NCBI GenBank assembly: GCA_965662195.1
Contig: CBFIHA010000005.1
Coordinates: forward strand, 10,149-74,148
DNA from: UBA1268 sp965662195
Lineage (GTDB): Bacteria; Planctomycetota; Planctomycetia; Pirellulales; UBA1268
DNA: 64,000 nucleotides
Direction of reading: 5' to 3'
Below are positions 26,258-35,232 of the stretch, in pieces; within the stretch, counting starts at the first letter, position 1; each line of letters starts with the position of its first letter. Under the pieces are notes generated by a model that worked only from the letters and a program-made list of their open reading frames with translations, was not told the origin of the DNA and ran no database searches. The position numbers and the translations under genes are program-made.

Positions 26258-27160
26258 CTAAAAAGAGAGCATTTGGCGGTAGTCAGCCAGCCGTTGATCG
26301 ACCATCTGCCGGCTGAGCTGTTCCAGCCGGTCGAGGCTGAAGTCCTCCACTGTGAAGCTGGCGGTGACCACGCCGTAGGCCAGCGCTTCCTTGAGGGCCT
26401 GGGGGTCGAACCGGCCGAGTGCGGCCAGATGGCCCATCATGCCGCCGGCAAAGCTGTCACCGGCCCCGGTCGGGTCGAGCACTTCGGAGGTCGGAAAGGC
26501 GGGCATCACATACATCTCGTGCTCGCTGAAGAACATCGCCCCATGCTCCCCTTTCTTGATCACGACAAACTTCGGGCCCATCGCCCGCACCGCATGCCCC
26601 GCCCGGACCAGATTCTCGTCCTCCGCCAGCAGTTTGGCCTCGGCGTCGTTGAGCACCAGGCCGTCAATTCGCTTGAGCAACTCTGTGAGTTCGTCCCGCT
26701 GGATGTTGATCCAGAGGTCCATCGTGTCGGCCACGATCAGTTCAGCCTTTTCGGCCTGATTGAGCACATCGAGCTGGACCGCTGGTGAGGCGTTGCCCAG
26801 AAACAGGAAGCGGCAGTCACGGTGGCTGTCGCCAAGCTTGGGCTGGAACGTGTCGAGCACATTCAGGTGGACCTCGATCGTCTCGCGATCATTCATGTTG
26901 GGCAGATAGCGGCCCCGCCAGCGGAAGGTCTTGCCGCCGGCAATTGTCTGCAGGCCAGAGGTATCGATCCCTTTTCCTTCGAGCAACGCCGTGTGCCGGG
27001 CCGGCCAGTCCTCGCCGACCGCCCCGATCATCCGCACCGGGGAGAAGAAACTGGCCGCGTACGAGAAAAAAACTGCCGAGCCACCGAGGACGTCGTCCCG
27101 CCTGTCGGTCGGGGTTTCCACGCAATCGAGGGCTACACTTCCGACGACCAACAGCGGCAT
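26258..27160 (-). CDS. PfkB-family sugar/nucleoside kinase
   Basis: The 300-residue protein has the ribokinase-fold signatures: an N-terminal VVGSVALD, GGSAVFFSYAAS, and the catalytic DPTGAGDSFAGGMMGHLA with the base Asp. The substrate (adenosine, ribose or another sugar) cannot be told. ATG 27160 is chosen because AAGGAG lies 8 bases upstream. It precedes recA on the same strand, but a promoter-like sequence between them suggests separate transcription. Confidence 0.9.
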   Translation of the reverse strand: MPLLVVGSVALDCVETPTDRRDDVLGGSAVFFSYAASFFSPVRMIGAVGEDWPARHTALLEGKGIDTSGLQTIAGGKTFRWRGRYLPNMNDRETIEVHLNVLDTFQPKLGDSHRDCRFLFLGNASPAVQLDVLNQAEKAELIVADTMDLWINIQRDELTELLKRIDGLVLNDAEAKLLAEDENLVRAGHAVRAMGPKFVVIKKGEHGAMFFSEHEMYVMPAFPTSEVLDPTGAGDSFAGGMMGHLAALGRFDPQALKEALAYGVVTASFTVEDFSLDRLEQLSRQMVDQRLADYRQMLSF

Positions 27161-27277
27161 CCGTACGCTCCTTTTGTGAATCAGGGGGATGAACACGGCG
27201 GCCACTCTGCCGCCAGGCTCATGAATGAACCTGACTCTACCCGTTGGCCGGTCCCAGCGTCCACCGGGCCCCGGGAG

Positions 27278-28837
27278 TCAGCCGCACAGTGGCAACGCCC
27301 GCCGGAGTCGCTCGAGCGATCGCTCACGGCCGAGAATCACCAGGCACTCGTAAAGCCCCGGCCCGACCGACTTGCCGGTGGCTGCAACCCGAGTGGCATG
27401 GATCAGGTCGCCGACCTTCTTGCCGGCTGCCTCAACCACTTCCTTGAGGGCTGCCTCCAGCGTCTCGGCGGTGTAGGGATCGGCGGCAGCGAGCCGTTCA
27501 ATGAAGGCCTCAAGCAGTGGCCGCGTGCCGGCCTTGGCCAACCGCTTGGCCACGGCGGCCGGATCGAGTACCGGCTCGGCGACCAGAAAGAAGTCGGCAT
27601 AAGTCAGGATGTCGCCGGCCACCTTCAGCCGGTCGCCCGACACCTCGATCACGGCCGCGACCGTCTGCCGGACATGCTCCGGCACCGGATCGGGGGCCAG
27701 CCCCGCCTTGATCAGAAAGGGCAGCATCAGCTCGAGCTTCGCTGCGGTCGAAAGCTGCTGCATGTAATGGTCCTGCACAGCCCAGAGCTTCTTGGGGTCG
27801 AAGCCGGCCGGCGAAGAGTTGACCCGCTCCAGCGAGAAGTTGTCGATCAACTGCTGGCGTGAGAAGAACTCGGTGTGATCGTCGAGTGACCAGCCCAGCA
27901 GCGTCAGGTAATTGTCGATGGCCCACGGCAGGTAGCCGACGTCGCGGTAGAAGTCGACAATGACAGGATTGAAGGTGTCGGCCTCGGGCTTGAGGCCAAT
28001 CCGCTCGGCGATCAGCAGGCCATGCTCGGCCACCTGGGCGAAGTCGCGATTCTTGAGGTACTGGGCCAGCTTCCGCTTGCTCAGCTTGGTGCGACTGCCT
28101 GGCTCGGCCACCAGCGGCAGGTGGGCGTAGACCGGCAGGGGATAGCCGAGGCTCTGGGCGATGAAGGCCTGACGAGGCGTGTTGGAGAGATGCTCCTCTG
28201 CCCGAATCACGTGGCTGATCTGCATCTCGTGGTCATCGACAACCGTTGCCAGATGGTAGAGGCAGGACCCATCGGCCCGCTGGATGACATGGTCCTGTTC
28301 CCGCTGCCAGGCGAACTCCACCCGGCCCCGAACCGCATCGTTGATCACCAGGCTCCCCTCGCGGGGCATCTTCAGCCGGACGACGGCCCGCCGACCCGCG
28401 GCGGTGAACCGCTCGGCGGTCGCCTCATCAAAGGCCGCAAAGCGGCGGCTGTAAAGGAACGGCCGGCCGGCGGCCTGCGCCTCTTTGCGTTCGGCGTCAA
28501 GTTCCTCGGGGGTCGCGAAGTCGCGGTAGGCGTGCCCCGAGGCCAGCAGCCGGGTAGCGGCCGCGGCATACCGGTCGGCCCGCTGGGACTGAAAGTACGG
28601 GCCGAAGTCACCCCCGGCCCGTGGCCCCTCGTCCCAGTCGATGCCCAGCCAGGTCAGCCCCGCGAGGATTGGGTCGAGGGCAGCCTCGAGGTTACGGACT
28701 TCATCGGTGTCGTCGATCCGGAGGATGAACTGGCCGCCGTGCCGGCGGGCGAACAGCCAGTTAAACAGCGCGGTGCGGACACCACCAATATGCAGGTAGC
28801 CGGTCGGGCTTGGGGCAAATCTGGTTCTGACGGTCAC
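27278..28837 (-). CDS. gltX: Glutamyl-tRNA synthetase
   Basis: This class I synthetase charges tRNA-Glu. The HIGH-type motif is FAPSPTGYLHIGGVRTALFNWLFAR and the KMSKS-type motif is TKLSKRKL. The anticodon-binding C-terminal domain is complete. The length of 519 residues fits. Whether it also charges tRNA-Gln for an amidotransferase route cannot be decided here. Confidence 0.96.
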   Translation of the reverse strand: MTVRTRFAPSPTGYLHIGGVRTALFNWLFARRHGGQFILRIDDTDEVRNLEAALDPILAGLTWLGIDWDEGPRAGGDFGPYFQSQRADRYAAAATRLLASGHAYRDFATPEELDAERKEAQAAGRPFLYSRRFAAFDEATAERFTAAGRRAVVRLKMPREGSLVINDAVRGRVEFAWQREQDHVIQRADGSCLYHLATVVDDHEMQISHVIRAEEHLSNTPRQAFIAQSLGYPLPVYAHLPLVAEPGSRTKLSKRKLAQYLKNRDFAQVAEHGLLIAERIGLKPEADTFNPVIVDFYRDVGYLPWAIDNYLTLLGWSLDDHTEFFSRQQLIDNFSLERVNSSPAGFDPKKLWAVQDHYMQQLSTAAKLELMLPFLIKAGLAPDPVPEHVRQTVAAVIEVSGDRLKVAGDILTYADFFLVAEPVLDPAAVAKRLAKAGTRPLLEAFIERLAAADPYTAETLEAALKEVVEAAGKKVGDLIHATRVAATGKSVGPGLYECLVILGRERSLERLRRALPLCG

Positions 28838-29017
28838 GGGGTACCTCCGCCAGCACTATCGGGAAGAGACAGCCCGGCGTCAAAGTGGGTGGCTCGCAGC
28901 CTGAGGAAAATCGATTCGTCCGTTCCCTGGCTCTGGAAAATTCTGCCACCGCTTGGTTGCGGCGACCTGCAACGCCCAAAAATGAAAAACCCCGTGACTG
29001 GCTGCTTCCGCAGACAG

Positions 29018-30136
29018 CTAGGCGGCCCGGCCGCTGCGGGCGAGTTTGCGGAGGCGGCGGCGTTCGGCCTTTGACAGCCGGCGTTGCGGTTCGGTCTCGT
29101 CGCCGAAGGATTCATCAGGGCATGCTTCTTCGGCCGTGTCCTCGGAATCGGCGGCTAAGGTGCAGTCAGGGGGCCCTGCCGGCGAGTCGTCGGAAGCCTT
29201 GCCGGTTGGCTGGGCCGGGGCTGCCGCCGACCGGGCTGGCCGCTTCTTGGTTTGCCGCTTTGGCTGGTGAGTCCGCGGCTGGGGGCAGAGCCCGTCGATC
29301 TCCCGCAGGCTGCTGCGGACCGCCAGCATCATCGCCAGTAGCATCAGCCCACTGCCGGCCAGCCAACTGGCCGTTGCCAGCAGTGGCAGCCGGGGGTCGG
29401 CAGCGGAAAACCAGTGGCAGCCGACAGCGGCCGCCCAGGCCAGCAGACCGAGGCCGAGCGTGGCGGCGGTCGGCAGCCGTTCCCGCATCCGGAGCAACGC
29501 CCAGAAGACTGTCACCAGCAGGCCGGCAATTCCGCAGGCGAGCCACCAGCCGAGACCCTGCGGACCGAACGGCGTCTCGGTCAGAACGACAAGGGCTGCG
29601 GCGACGGCCGGGCCGAGCGGCATCGCCGTGGCTGCGGCTGCCACGATCCAAATTACTGCCAGCCAGCCCCAGGCCCGGAACCTGCCCTTGAACTCATCGC
29701 GGCGGTGCCGCTGCACGGATCTGACAACCAGAGCCGTGGCGGCGGCGAGCAGCAGGAACACCTGCGTCAGCCAGCCGGCCAGGGTGCCCTGCCCCCGCAA
29801 CCCGATGCTGTCGCGAACCAGCGTGAGGCTGGCGGCGAATCGTCCGGACTCGGGAATCAGTTCGCGGCTGAGGATCACCCGCGAAAAATCGGTCATGACA
29901 GCCAGGCTGACCAACAGGCTGATCGCCAGCAAGCAGCCGATCAGGGACATTGCCCGGGTGGGCACAAGTGCCGCCAGCTGCCGTTGGGCGGCCGGCAGTC
30001 GGTCACCGCGGCTGGCCGCCGGCTCGGTCTCGCGGCAAGGCTCGGCGGTGGCCGCCACGGGTGATTCCTCATCGGCGGCCAGCGCAGCGGCCAACCGCCG
30101 GCGCTGACTGCGACCGAACATCCTATTCATCGCCAT
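29018..30136 (-). CDS. Multi-pass membrane protein, unknown
   Basis: The 372-residue protein has a basic cytoplasmic N-terminus and about seven hydrophobic segments between residues 60 and 280. A charged, probably disordered C-terminal tail ends KAERRRLRKLARSGRAA. No enzymatic motif is seen. It starts near two ATG codons (30136 and 30130), and the upstream gap contains a repeat-element copy. It is upstream of gltX on the same strand with about 180 bases between, in which I see no further gene. Confidence 0.7.
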   Translation of the reverse strand: MAMNRMFGRSQRRRLAAALAADEESPVAATAEPCRETEPAASRGDRLPAAQRQLAALVPTRAMSLIGCLLAISLLVSLAVMTDFSRVILSRELIPESGRFAASLTLVRDSIGLRGQGTLAGWLTQVFLLLAAATALVVRSVQRHRRDEFKGRFRAWGWLAVIWIVAAAATAMPLGPAVAAALVVLTETPFGPQGLGWWLACGIAGLLVTVFWALLRMRERLPTAATLGLGLLAWAAAVGCHWFSAADPRLPLLATASWLAGSGLMLLAMMLAVRSSLREIDGLCPQPRTHQPKRQTKKRPARSAAAPAQPTGKASDDSPAGPPDCTLAADSEDTAEEACPDESFGDETEPQRRLSKAERRRLRKLARSGRAA

Positions 30137-30161
30137 CGCTGCTGCATCCCTTCAACCATCC

Positions 30162-30285
30162 CTAGCAGACCGTGGAAACAGTCTGCTGCCGCAGGACGCG
30201 GCAACCGGCAACCCCGAAGACCCTCGGCGTTTTCGGGGTTGCCCAAGTGGAAAAAGACCGTGGAGGGCTTTTTCTACGGATCGCA
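30162..30285 (+). repeat. Interspersed palindromic element, copy A
   Basis: This is the reference layout of the family. A terminal CTAGCAGACCGTGGA comes first, then hairpin 3 (GCCGC-AGGAC-GCGGC), then hairpin 2 (AACCCCGAA...TTTTCGGGGTT at 30209-30241). Hairpin 1 (GTGGAAAAAG...CTTTTTCTAC) closes it. In other copies the far end reads TCCACGGACAGCTAG, which is an imperfect inverted repeat of the near end. It lies in the gap between the divergent 29018-30136 gene and sodB. No gene is seen between 30286 and 30509. Confidence 0.75.
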
Positions 30286-30509
30286 AAGCCTTTTTGAGTC
30301 ATCGGCAACCAGGTGGCGGTGCCTCTGTTTTCGCCACCACTCCGGTGCGACCGGTCCAGTCGGTACGACCCGTGCCCCGGCGAGGCGTGCACGGGAAAGG
30401 CTGCGGGTTTGCCCGTCACTCGGGGCTGGGGTACGATCCGGCTCGGTATCGGCGGCCGGCGCCGAACCGCTGTTCGCTGCTCGCCCTACCCAAGCGGAGA
30501 CGTCGATTT

Positions 30510-31121
30510 ATGGCCTTCACCCTTCCCCCCCTGCCCTACTCCTTTGACGCCCTCGAGCCGCACATCGATGCCCGGACGATGGAAATCCATCACGACAAGC
30601 ATCACGCCGCCTATGTCGCCAATGTCAACAAGGCCCTCGAGGGCAGCCCGCTGGCCGACCTCCCGGTGGACAAACTCATTGGAGACCTTGAACAGGTCCC
30701 CGAGGCGATCCGCACCGCCGTTCGGAACAACGGCGGTGGTCATGCCAATCACTCGCTCTTCTGGGAGTCGCTCGGTGGTGGCAAGGGGGGGGAGCCGACC
30801 GGTGAGCTATCTGCCGCGATCGCGTCGGTCTTCAGCAGTTACGCCAATTTTCAGGAGGCCTTCACAAAGGCGGCGATGGGCCGTTTCGGGAGCGGCTGGG
30901 CCTGGCTGTCACTTGACCCGCAGGGCAAACTGCTGATCGAGAGCACCGCCAATCAGGACAGCCCGCTGATGCATGGCAATACGCCGCTGCTGGGGGTTGA
31001 TGTCTGGGAACACGCCTATTACCTGCTTTACCAGAACCGCCGGGCCGACTACGTCACCGCGTTTTACAACGTTGTCGACTGGGACCTGATCGGCACCCGG
31101 TTCGCCGCCGCCAAGAAATAG
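30510..31121 (+). CDS. Superoxide dismutase, Fe/Mn family (Mn-like)
   Basis: The 203-residue enzyme converts superoxide to peroxide and oxygen. Metal ligands are visible in EIHHDKHHAAYV, GGGHANHSLFW and DVWEHAYYLLY. The GGGHANH form and GNTPLLGVDVWEH favour manganese or cambialistic use. ATG 30510 gives the usual N-terminus (FTLPPLPYSFDALEP) with no signal peptide, so it is cytoplasmic. A strong intrinsic terminator follows at 31159. Superoxide removal here complements Tpx at 21.3 kb. Confidence 0.95.
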   Translation: MAFTLPPLPYSFDALEPHIDARTMEIHHDKHHAAYVANVNKALEGSPLADLPVDKLIGDLEQVPEAIRTAVRNNGGGHANHSLFWESLGGGKGGEPTGELSAAIASVFSSYANFQEAFTKAAMGRFGSGWAWLSLDPQGKLLIESTANQDSPLMHGNTPLLGVDVWEHAYYLLYQNRRADYVTAFYNVVDWDLIGTRFAAAKK

Positions 31122-31158
31122 GCCGAAACGAGTTCGCTCGGAGTACCACCAGCATTTC

Positions 31159-31195
31159 GCCGGGTCACCGCCTGACGGTGGCCCGGCTTTTTTTT
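31159..31195 (+). terminator. Intrinsic terminator of the superoxide dismutase gene
   Basis: GCCGGGTCACCG and CGGTGGCCCGGC pair around the 5-base loop CCTGA and are followed by eight T residues. This is the clearest rho-independent terminator in the window. Confidence 0.9.
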
Positions 31196-31297
31196 GTCGT
31201 TCGGGCGAATTGGGCAAAGGCTGGCGTTGACATTCTGCCGAAAGAATCCCTATTCCCCGCACCAAGTGCCTGACCGCAATGACCGGGAGAGGAATCG

Positions 31298-32572
31298 ATG
31301 CAGATGCCAGCCGGGATCACCACCACCGCAGACCGTCCCCCCAACGGCCACCGGAGCCATTCCACCTGCCCGTTCGCTCCGGCGTGGCTCGCCCTGCCGG
31401 TCTTGCTGGTGGTCGCTGCCAGCGGCTGCAAAAGCGGCTCGTCGATGGGCAATTCCTGGTGGGCGTTTGGTATGAGCGGCCCCGATCCGGCGACCCTCGC
31501 CGAGGCACCGCCGTTTGAGGGCGATCTGACCAAGCCCGCAGCCACCGCCACTCCCTACCCGACCACCTCGACCCCCAAGAGCTACGCGTTGGCCGATGGC
31601 GGGTCGCCCGCGGCCGGGCAGCAGCCTGCCGCAACCGGAACCGTGGCGAAAACAATGCAACCGCCAGTCACCTACGGTACCACTCCGCAGCCTGACCCAA
31701 CGGCATCTGCCCAACCGGTCATGGCACCGCCCGGTGGTGGAACCGCCGCGATCGCCGCCACTGCACCCGACACTGGCGTTGCTCCGCAGGTCGGGCCCTA
31801 CCAGTCGATTCCGGCTCCGGCGACTGCGTCGCCCGCTGCCGCGGCAGCGACAGGGCCGCTCACCGGACTGGCCAATCGGGCTGAGAACGAGGCCGCCCTG
31901 CCGCAGCCATCCAGTCGGTTCAGCAGCCCGTCGGCCCCGGCCGGCTACGCGGGCGGGCAGCCGCAGTCGCCGCCGCCTTCGGGCAGCCGGTTCTCGTCGG
32001 TCGCCAGCCAGCGGGTGGCTGAGGCTCCCGCTGCTGGCTATCCGGGTGGCGGCAGCCGATTCAGCAGTCCGCCGACCGCCACCACTCCGGTCGCACCCAT
32101 GTTGCCCCAGCGCGATAACGCCGGTCCGGCGGCGACCCAAAGCCGCTATGGTCAGGCCGGGAACTCGGCATTCGCCAGCGATCCGCAGGCCGAACCGCCA
32201 ACAGCCGCCGGAGCGGGTGCCGGTGACCTTTCACGGCCTGCTGGATTTCCCGATGCCCGAGGTTTTCCAGACCCGACGTTCGAGCCGGTTGACCGTCAGC
32301 CGCAATCGCCACAGTTACCGGCCCCGCCGCCGTCGTCTCGCCGCAACGATCCCGGGTACCGGCCGGGTGGGACGTCGAGCTATCGGGCTGCTGAGCCGAT
32401 TTACGCCGGGCATGGCCCGGGCAACGGACCGTCTGTTTCGGGGCAGAGTGCCCCTGCTGGGGTGACACCGGCCTCCTTCGAGGCTCATCAGGTAGGTCCT
32501 GCCGGCATGCTGCCGCCAGCGACACCTACCGGGCTTCCGGCCAGTTCGGGCCTGCCCACTACCAGCCCATGA
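31298..32572 (+). CDS. Low-complexity Pro/Ala-rich lipoprotein
   Basis: The 424-residue protein has a signal region ending VVAASGC (Cys44 as the lipidation site). A Pro/Ala/Ser/Thr/Gly-rich mature chain without a folded domain follows. A short motif recurs: SSRFSSP near residue 205, GSRFSSV near 228 and GSRFSSPP near 250, with Tyr-rich spacers between. AGAGGAA precedes ATG 31298. It probably extends into the periplasm as a flexible chain. Its 3' end overlaps the convergent gene 32559-32900 by 14 bases. No homologue is recognised. Confidence 0.7.
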   Translation: MQMPAGITTTADRPPNGHRSHSTCPFAPAWLALPVLLVVAASGCKSGSSMGNSWWAFGMSGPDPATLAEAPPFEGDLTKPAATATPYPTTSTPKSYALADGGSPAAGQQPAATGTVAKTMQPPVTYGTTPQPDPTASAQPVMAPPGGGTAAIAATAPDTGVAPQVGPYQSIPAPATASPAAAAATGPLTGLANRAENEAALPQPSSRFSSPSAPAGYAGGQPQSPPPSGSRFSSVASQRVAEAPAAGYPGGGSRFSSPPTATTPVAPMLPQRDNAGPAATQSRYGQAGNSAFASDPQAEPPTAAGAGAGDLSRPAGFPDARGFPDPTFEPVDRQPQSPQLPAPPPSSRRNDPGYRPGGTSSYRAAEPIYAGHGPGNGPSVSGQSAPAGVTPASFEAHQVGPAGMLPPATPTGLPASSGLPTTSP

Positions 32573-32900
32573 CCATGTTTGACTCGATCACCTTGCGGGC
32601 CCGGTCGAGATCATCCCCTGTCTCGTGCATGTAGAGGCGGATCGCGTGGAGTTTGTCGCCTGATGCCCGGGCAAGACATTCGCGGGCGGTGTCACAGGGG
32701 CGTTGCGGTTCCTGGACCAGCGCGGTCGGAAGGAGCCCGAGGGCCGACTTTGAGATCACCCAGGTATCGCGAGGCCGGCGGGTAAGCCGCAGGATTTTCT
32801 CCTGCGGGTAGGCATCGGAAACGACCGCTGTTGCCGTCGTCTCGTCGTCCGCCCACGAAATGATGATGTGGGCTTCGGTTTCGATTTCAAACAACGGCAT
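32559..32900 (-). CDS. Conserved-type hypothetical protein
   Basis: The 113-residue acidic protein begins MPLFEIETEAHIIISWADDE and includes an Arg/Thr-rich strand (LRLTRRPRDTWVISKSALG) and a C-terminal helix (DDLDRARKVIESNMVMG). No cysteine cluster, membrane segment or known motif is seen. ATG 32900 is preceded by GGAGGAA at about 11 bases. The function is unknown. Confidence 0.65.
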   Translation of the reverse strand: MPLFEIETEAHIIISWADDETTATAVVSDAYPQEKILRLTRRPRDTWVISKSALGLLPTALVQEPQRPCDTARECLARASGDKLHAIRLYMHETGDDLDRARKVIESNMVMGW

Positions 32901-33105
32901 CTGTCGCGCTTCCTCCAATCGGGTGGGAACAACGCTGCAATGGCTGAACGGCTGTGGCCATCGGCCGGTGGAGCCTACGCCGGCCCGCCAGGAGGGTCAA
33001 ACCCGGGCAATCGTCCCGCCGCCCGGGACCCTGCCGCCCGTGTTACCATGAACCCACCTTTGAACGATCGGTTCGAAACCGCCACCTCCGCCGGCAGGGA
33101 CGACC

Positions 33106-34050
33106 ATGCGTTACGACCGCGACGGCTTTCCGATTCCACCCGAGTTTGAACTGCCCGATGCTGCAGCGGCAGAGGCAGACCTGCCGGCATTGGAACCCAC
33201 GAGATCGTCCCGGCGCCGATCTGGACGGGCAGGCTGGCGGAAGCGAATCGTGGTGCTGGCGGTGCTGCTGGGGGGCGTCGTGCCGGGACTGCTCGGGCCG
33301 CAGATCATGCCCACCGTCCGGGCCGCCGTCGTGAACTGGTCGCTGGAGCAGGCCTATGCCTGTCAGGCGGCCGATGACGTCGCCGGGGCCGTCGGCCACG
33401 TCAGCCGGGCGATCAGCTGGCATGGAGACCATCCCGATTTGCTCTGCATGCGGGCGTTAGTCCGGCTGGAGAATCGCGATCCGCGGGGAGCTCTGGAAGA
33501 TCTCCGTGCGGCGGCGGCTCTGGCCCCACAGGCCAGTCAGCCGCTGCGGATTCGCGCGGTCGTTTATGTCGTGCTGGGGCAGCCCGACAAAGCGGTAGCT
33601 GCCGCTGACCGGGCAGCCGAACTGGCTGGAGCCGATGCCGCCGCGGCACTGAATCACCGGGCCTATATCCGGGGCCTGGTGGCGCAGGATCTTGACGCCG
33701 CCCTCGCCGACATCGAGCAGGTGGTTGCCGGCGAGGATGACGCGCCACCGGCATTCGTTGACACCCACGGCTTTCTCCTGCATCTGGTCGGTCGGCATCA
33801 GGAGGCAATCGACCAGCTCAACCGAGCGATTGCGGGCATGGAGGAGGAACGGCGGTCGTTCACCCGGAGATTCGGCCGCTCCGGCTCGACCGCGGCAGCG
33901 GTCCGGCTGCGAGAAATCGATCAATCGCTGGCTGTGATGCACCACCACCGCAGCCTTGCCTGCCGGGCGGTCGGACTCGAGGGGCAGGCCGATCAGGACG
34001 AGCAAATGGCTCGCGACAAGGGCTTTGATCCCACCCGCGGCATCCTCTAG
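33106..34050 (+). CDS. TPR protein with one membrane anchor
   Basis: The 314-residue protein has a basic N-terminal region and a single membrane helix at about residues 49-67 (IVVLAVLLGGVVPGLLG). At least four TPR-like helix pairs follow (AYACQAADDVAGAVGHVSRAI, LVRLENRDPRGALEDLRAA and others). The TPR part probably faces the periplasm. Partners are unknown. A GC-rich hairpin at 34071-34098 lies just beyond the stop. Confidence 0.75.
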   Translation: MRYDRDGFPIPPEFELPDAAAAEADLPALEPTRSSRRRSGRAGWRKRIVVLAVLLGGVVPGLLGPQIMPTVRAAVVNWSLEQAYACQAADDVAGAVGHVSRAISWHGDHPDLLCMRALVRLENRDPRGALEDLRAAAALAPQASQPLRIRAVVYVVLGQPDKAVAAADRAAELAGADAAAALNHRAYIRGLVAQDLDAALADIEQVVAGEDDAPPAFVDTHGFLLHLVGRHQEAIDQLNRAIAGMEEERRSFTRRFGRSGSTAAAVRLREIDQSLAVMHHHRSLACRAVGLEGQADQDEQMARDKGFDPTRGIL

Positions 34051-34070
34051 GGGCCGGTCCGGCAGGTCTT

Positions 34071-34098
34071 TGCCAGCCGTTGGGAGCCCCGGCTGGCA
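34071..34098 (+). terminator. GC-rich hairpin after the TPR gene
   Basis: TGCCAGCCG and CGGCTGGCA form a perfect 9-base stem with a 10-base loop, 21 bases after the stop codon. There is no T-run, so it may be a processing or stability hairpin rather than an intrinsic terminator. Confidence 0.4.
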
Positions 34099-34238
34099 GT
34101 GTCGCCAGATCCTTGCGAGGCGTGGCTGCAAACCACGGTGGAAGTCGGGTGACGTCGGCTACGGCAGCTGAATTCGACAAAATTCTGAACGCCGTGGCGG
34201 CTTTCGGAGCAGCCCTCTTCTGGCTGCCGGGCGTCTGC

Positions 34239-34244
34239 TATACT
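34239..34244 (+). promoter_or_regulatory. Possible -10 element of the tRNA-Asp gene
   Basis: TATACT lies 47 bases before the tRNA. A -35 match is weak (TTCTGG at short spacing). Confidence 0.4.
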
Positions 34245-34290
34245 GCCTCCTCGCGAGGCGTCACCGCCCCGGCTGCTCACGTGGCAATCA

Positions 34291-34364
34291 GGGGGTGTAG
34301 CTCAGTTGGTTAGAGCGCCAGCCTGTCACGCTGGAGGCCGCGGGTTCGAGTCCCGTCACCCTCG
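34291..34364 (+). tRNA. tRNA-Asp (GTC)
   Basis: The 74-base cloverleaf has acceptor GGGGGTG paired with CACCCTC, a D-arm (GCTCAGTTGGTTAGAGC), anticodon stem CCAGC/GCTGG with loop CTGTCAC (anticodon GTC), and T-arm CGGGTTCGAGTCCCG. The discriminator is G, as in tRNA-Asp. The 3' CCA is not encoded. A longer reading frame for the downstream SDR gene crosses the tRNA and is rejected for that reason. Confidence 0.97.
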
Positions 34365-34419
34365 CTTCCTCTGCTGCTGTCGATCAAATGCGGCCGCCTT
34401 CACCCCGCCCCGGTTGTCA

Positions 34420-35232
34420 ATGCCCATTCCCCGCGCCGGCCGAGCCGTTGTGACCGGGGCGGCAAGCGGTTTTGGCCGTGAGGTCTGCCTGCAGCTTGCC
34501 GACCGCGGCTGGCAGATTGCCGCGGTCGATCTGGCCTCGGCTGATCCGGCCGACTGGGTTGCCCTCGGCGAAGCGGTTGTCCTCCGTGGGGGGAGTTGGC
34601 TGCCCTGTCTGTTCGACGTTCGCGAAGCTGCCGGCTGGCAGGAGCTGGCGGCTCGCTGGCCGGCGCTCGACCTGCTCGTCAATGCCGCCGGCGTTGGTGC
34701 AACCGGTGAGGTAGGCCAGCTGCCGCTGGAGCAATGGCGACGCATCATCGACACCAATCTGCTGGGAACGGCGATTGGCTGCGAGACCCTGCTGCCGCAG
34801 CTGCGGCGGAGTCCGGGCCCTGGCCGGCTACTCAACGTCGCCTCGATTGCCGGCATCCTCGCGCCGCCTTCAATGGCGGCCTACTCGGCCAGCAAGGCAG
34901 GCGTGATCGCCCTCTCCGAGGCAATTGCGGGGGAGTGCCGCGGCCAGCCCACGGTGACGGTCGCCTGCCCGGGATTCTTCCGGTCGGGCCTGCTCGGCTC
35001 CTGGCACTTCAGCGATTGCCGGGAGCAGCGTGAGGCGATCCGTCGCATGGAGGTGACCGGATGGACCTCGGCGAAGGTCGCCGAGCGGGTGCTGGCCGCC
35101 ACCTTCGCCGGCCGCCGGTATGCGGTGCTTGGCCGCCAGGCCCGCTGGCTCTGGCGGCTGAAGCGACTGGCCCCGGCCGCCGCCACCGGCCTCATCAGCC
35201 GGGTCTATCACCGGCTCGAGCGGTCGGGCTGA
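34420..35232 (+). CDS. Short-chain dehydrogenase/reductase
   Basis: The 270-residue SDR has the nucleotide motif TGAASGFGRE near the N-terminus, NAAG near residue 88, the catalytic Ser in NVASIAG and YSASK as the catalytic Tyr/Lys. A C-terminal Arg-rich amphipathic stretch (LGRQARWLWRLKRLAPAA) could touch a membrane. ATG 34420 is chosen because it begins just before the Rossmann strand and outside the tRNA. The substrate is unknown. Confidence 0.88.
   Translation: MPIPRAGRAVVTGAASGFGREVCLQLADRGWQIAAVDLASADPADWVALGEAVVLRGGSWLPCLFDVREAAGWQELAARWPALDLLVNAAGVGATGEVGQLPLEQWRRIIDTNLLGTAIGCETLLPQLRRSPGPGRLLNVASIAGILAPPSMAAYSASKAGVIALSEAIAGECRGQPTVTVACPGFFRSGLLGSWHFSDCREQREAIRRMEVTGWTSAKVAERVLAATFAGRRYAVLGRQARWLWRLKRLAPAAATGLISRVYHRLERSG

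Noticed and set aside
28838..29017. Possible further copy of the palindromic element between gltX and the membrane protein
   Set aside because: Only short scattered matches (GTTGC...GCAAC, CAGACAGCTAG) are present; the three modules are not in order.
34306..34419. N-terminal extension of the SDR gene
   Set aside because: It would translate through the tRNA-Asp gene; the Rossmann motif starts just after ATG 34420.
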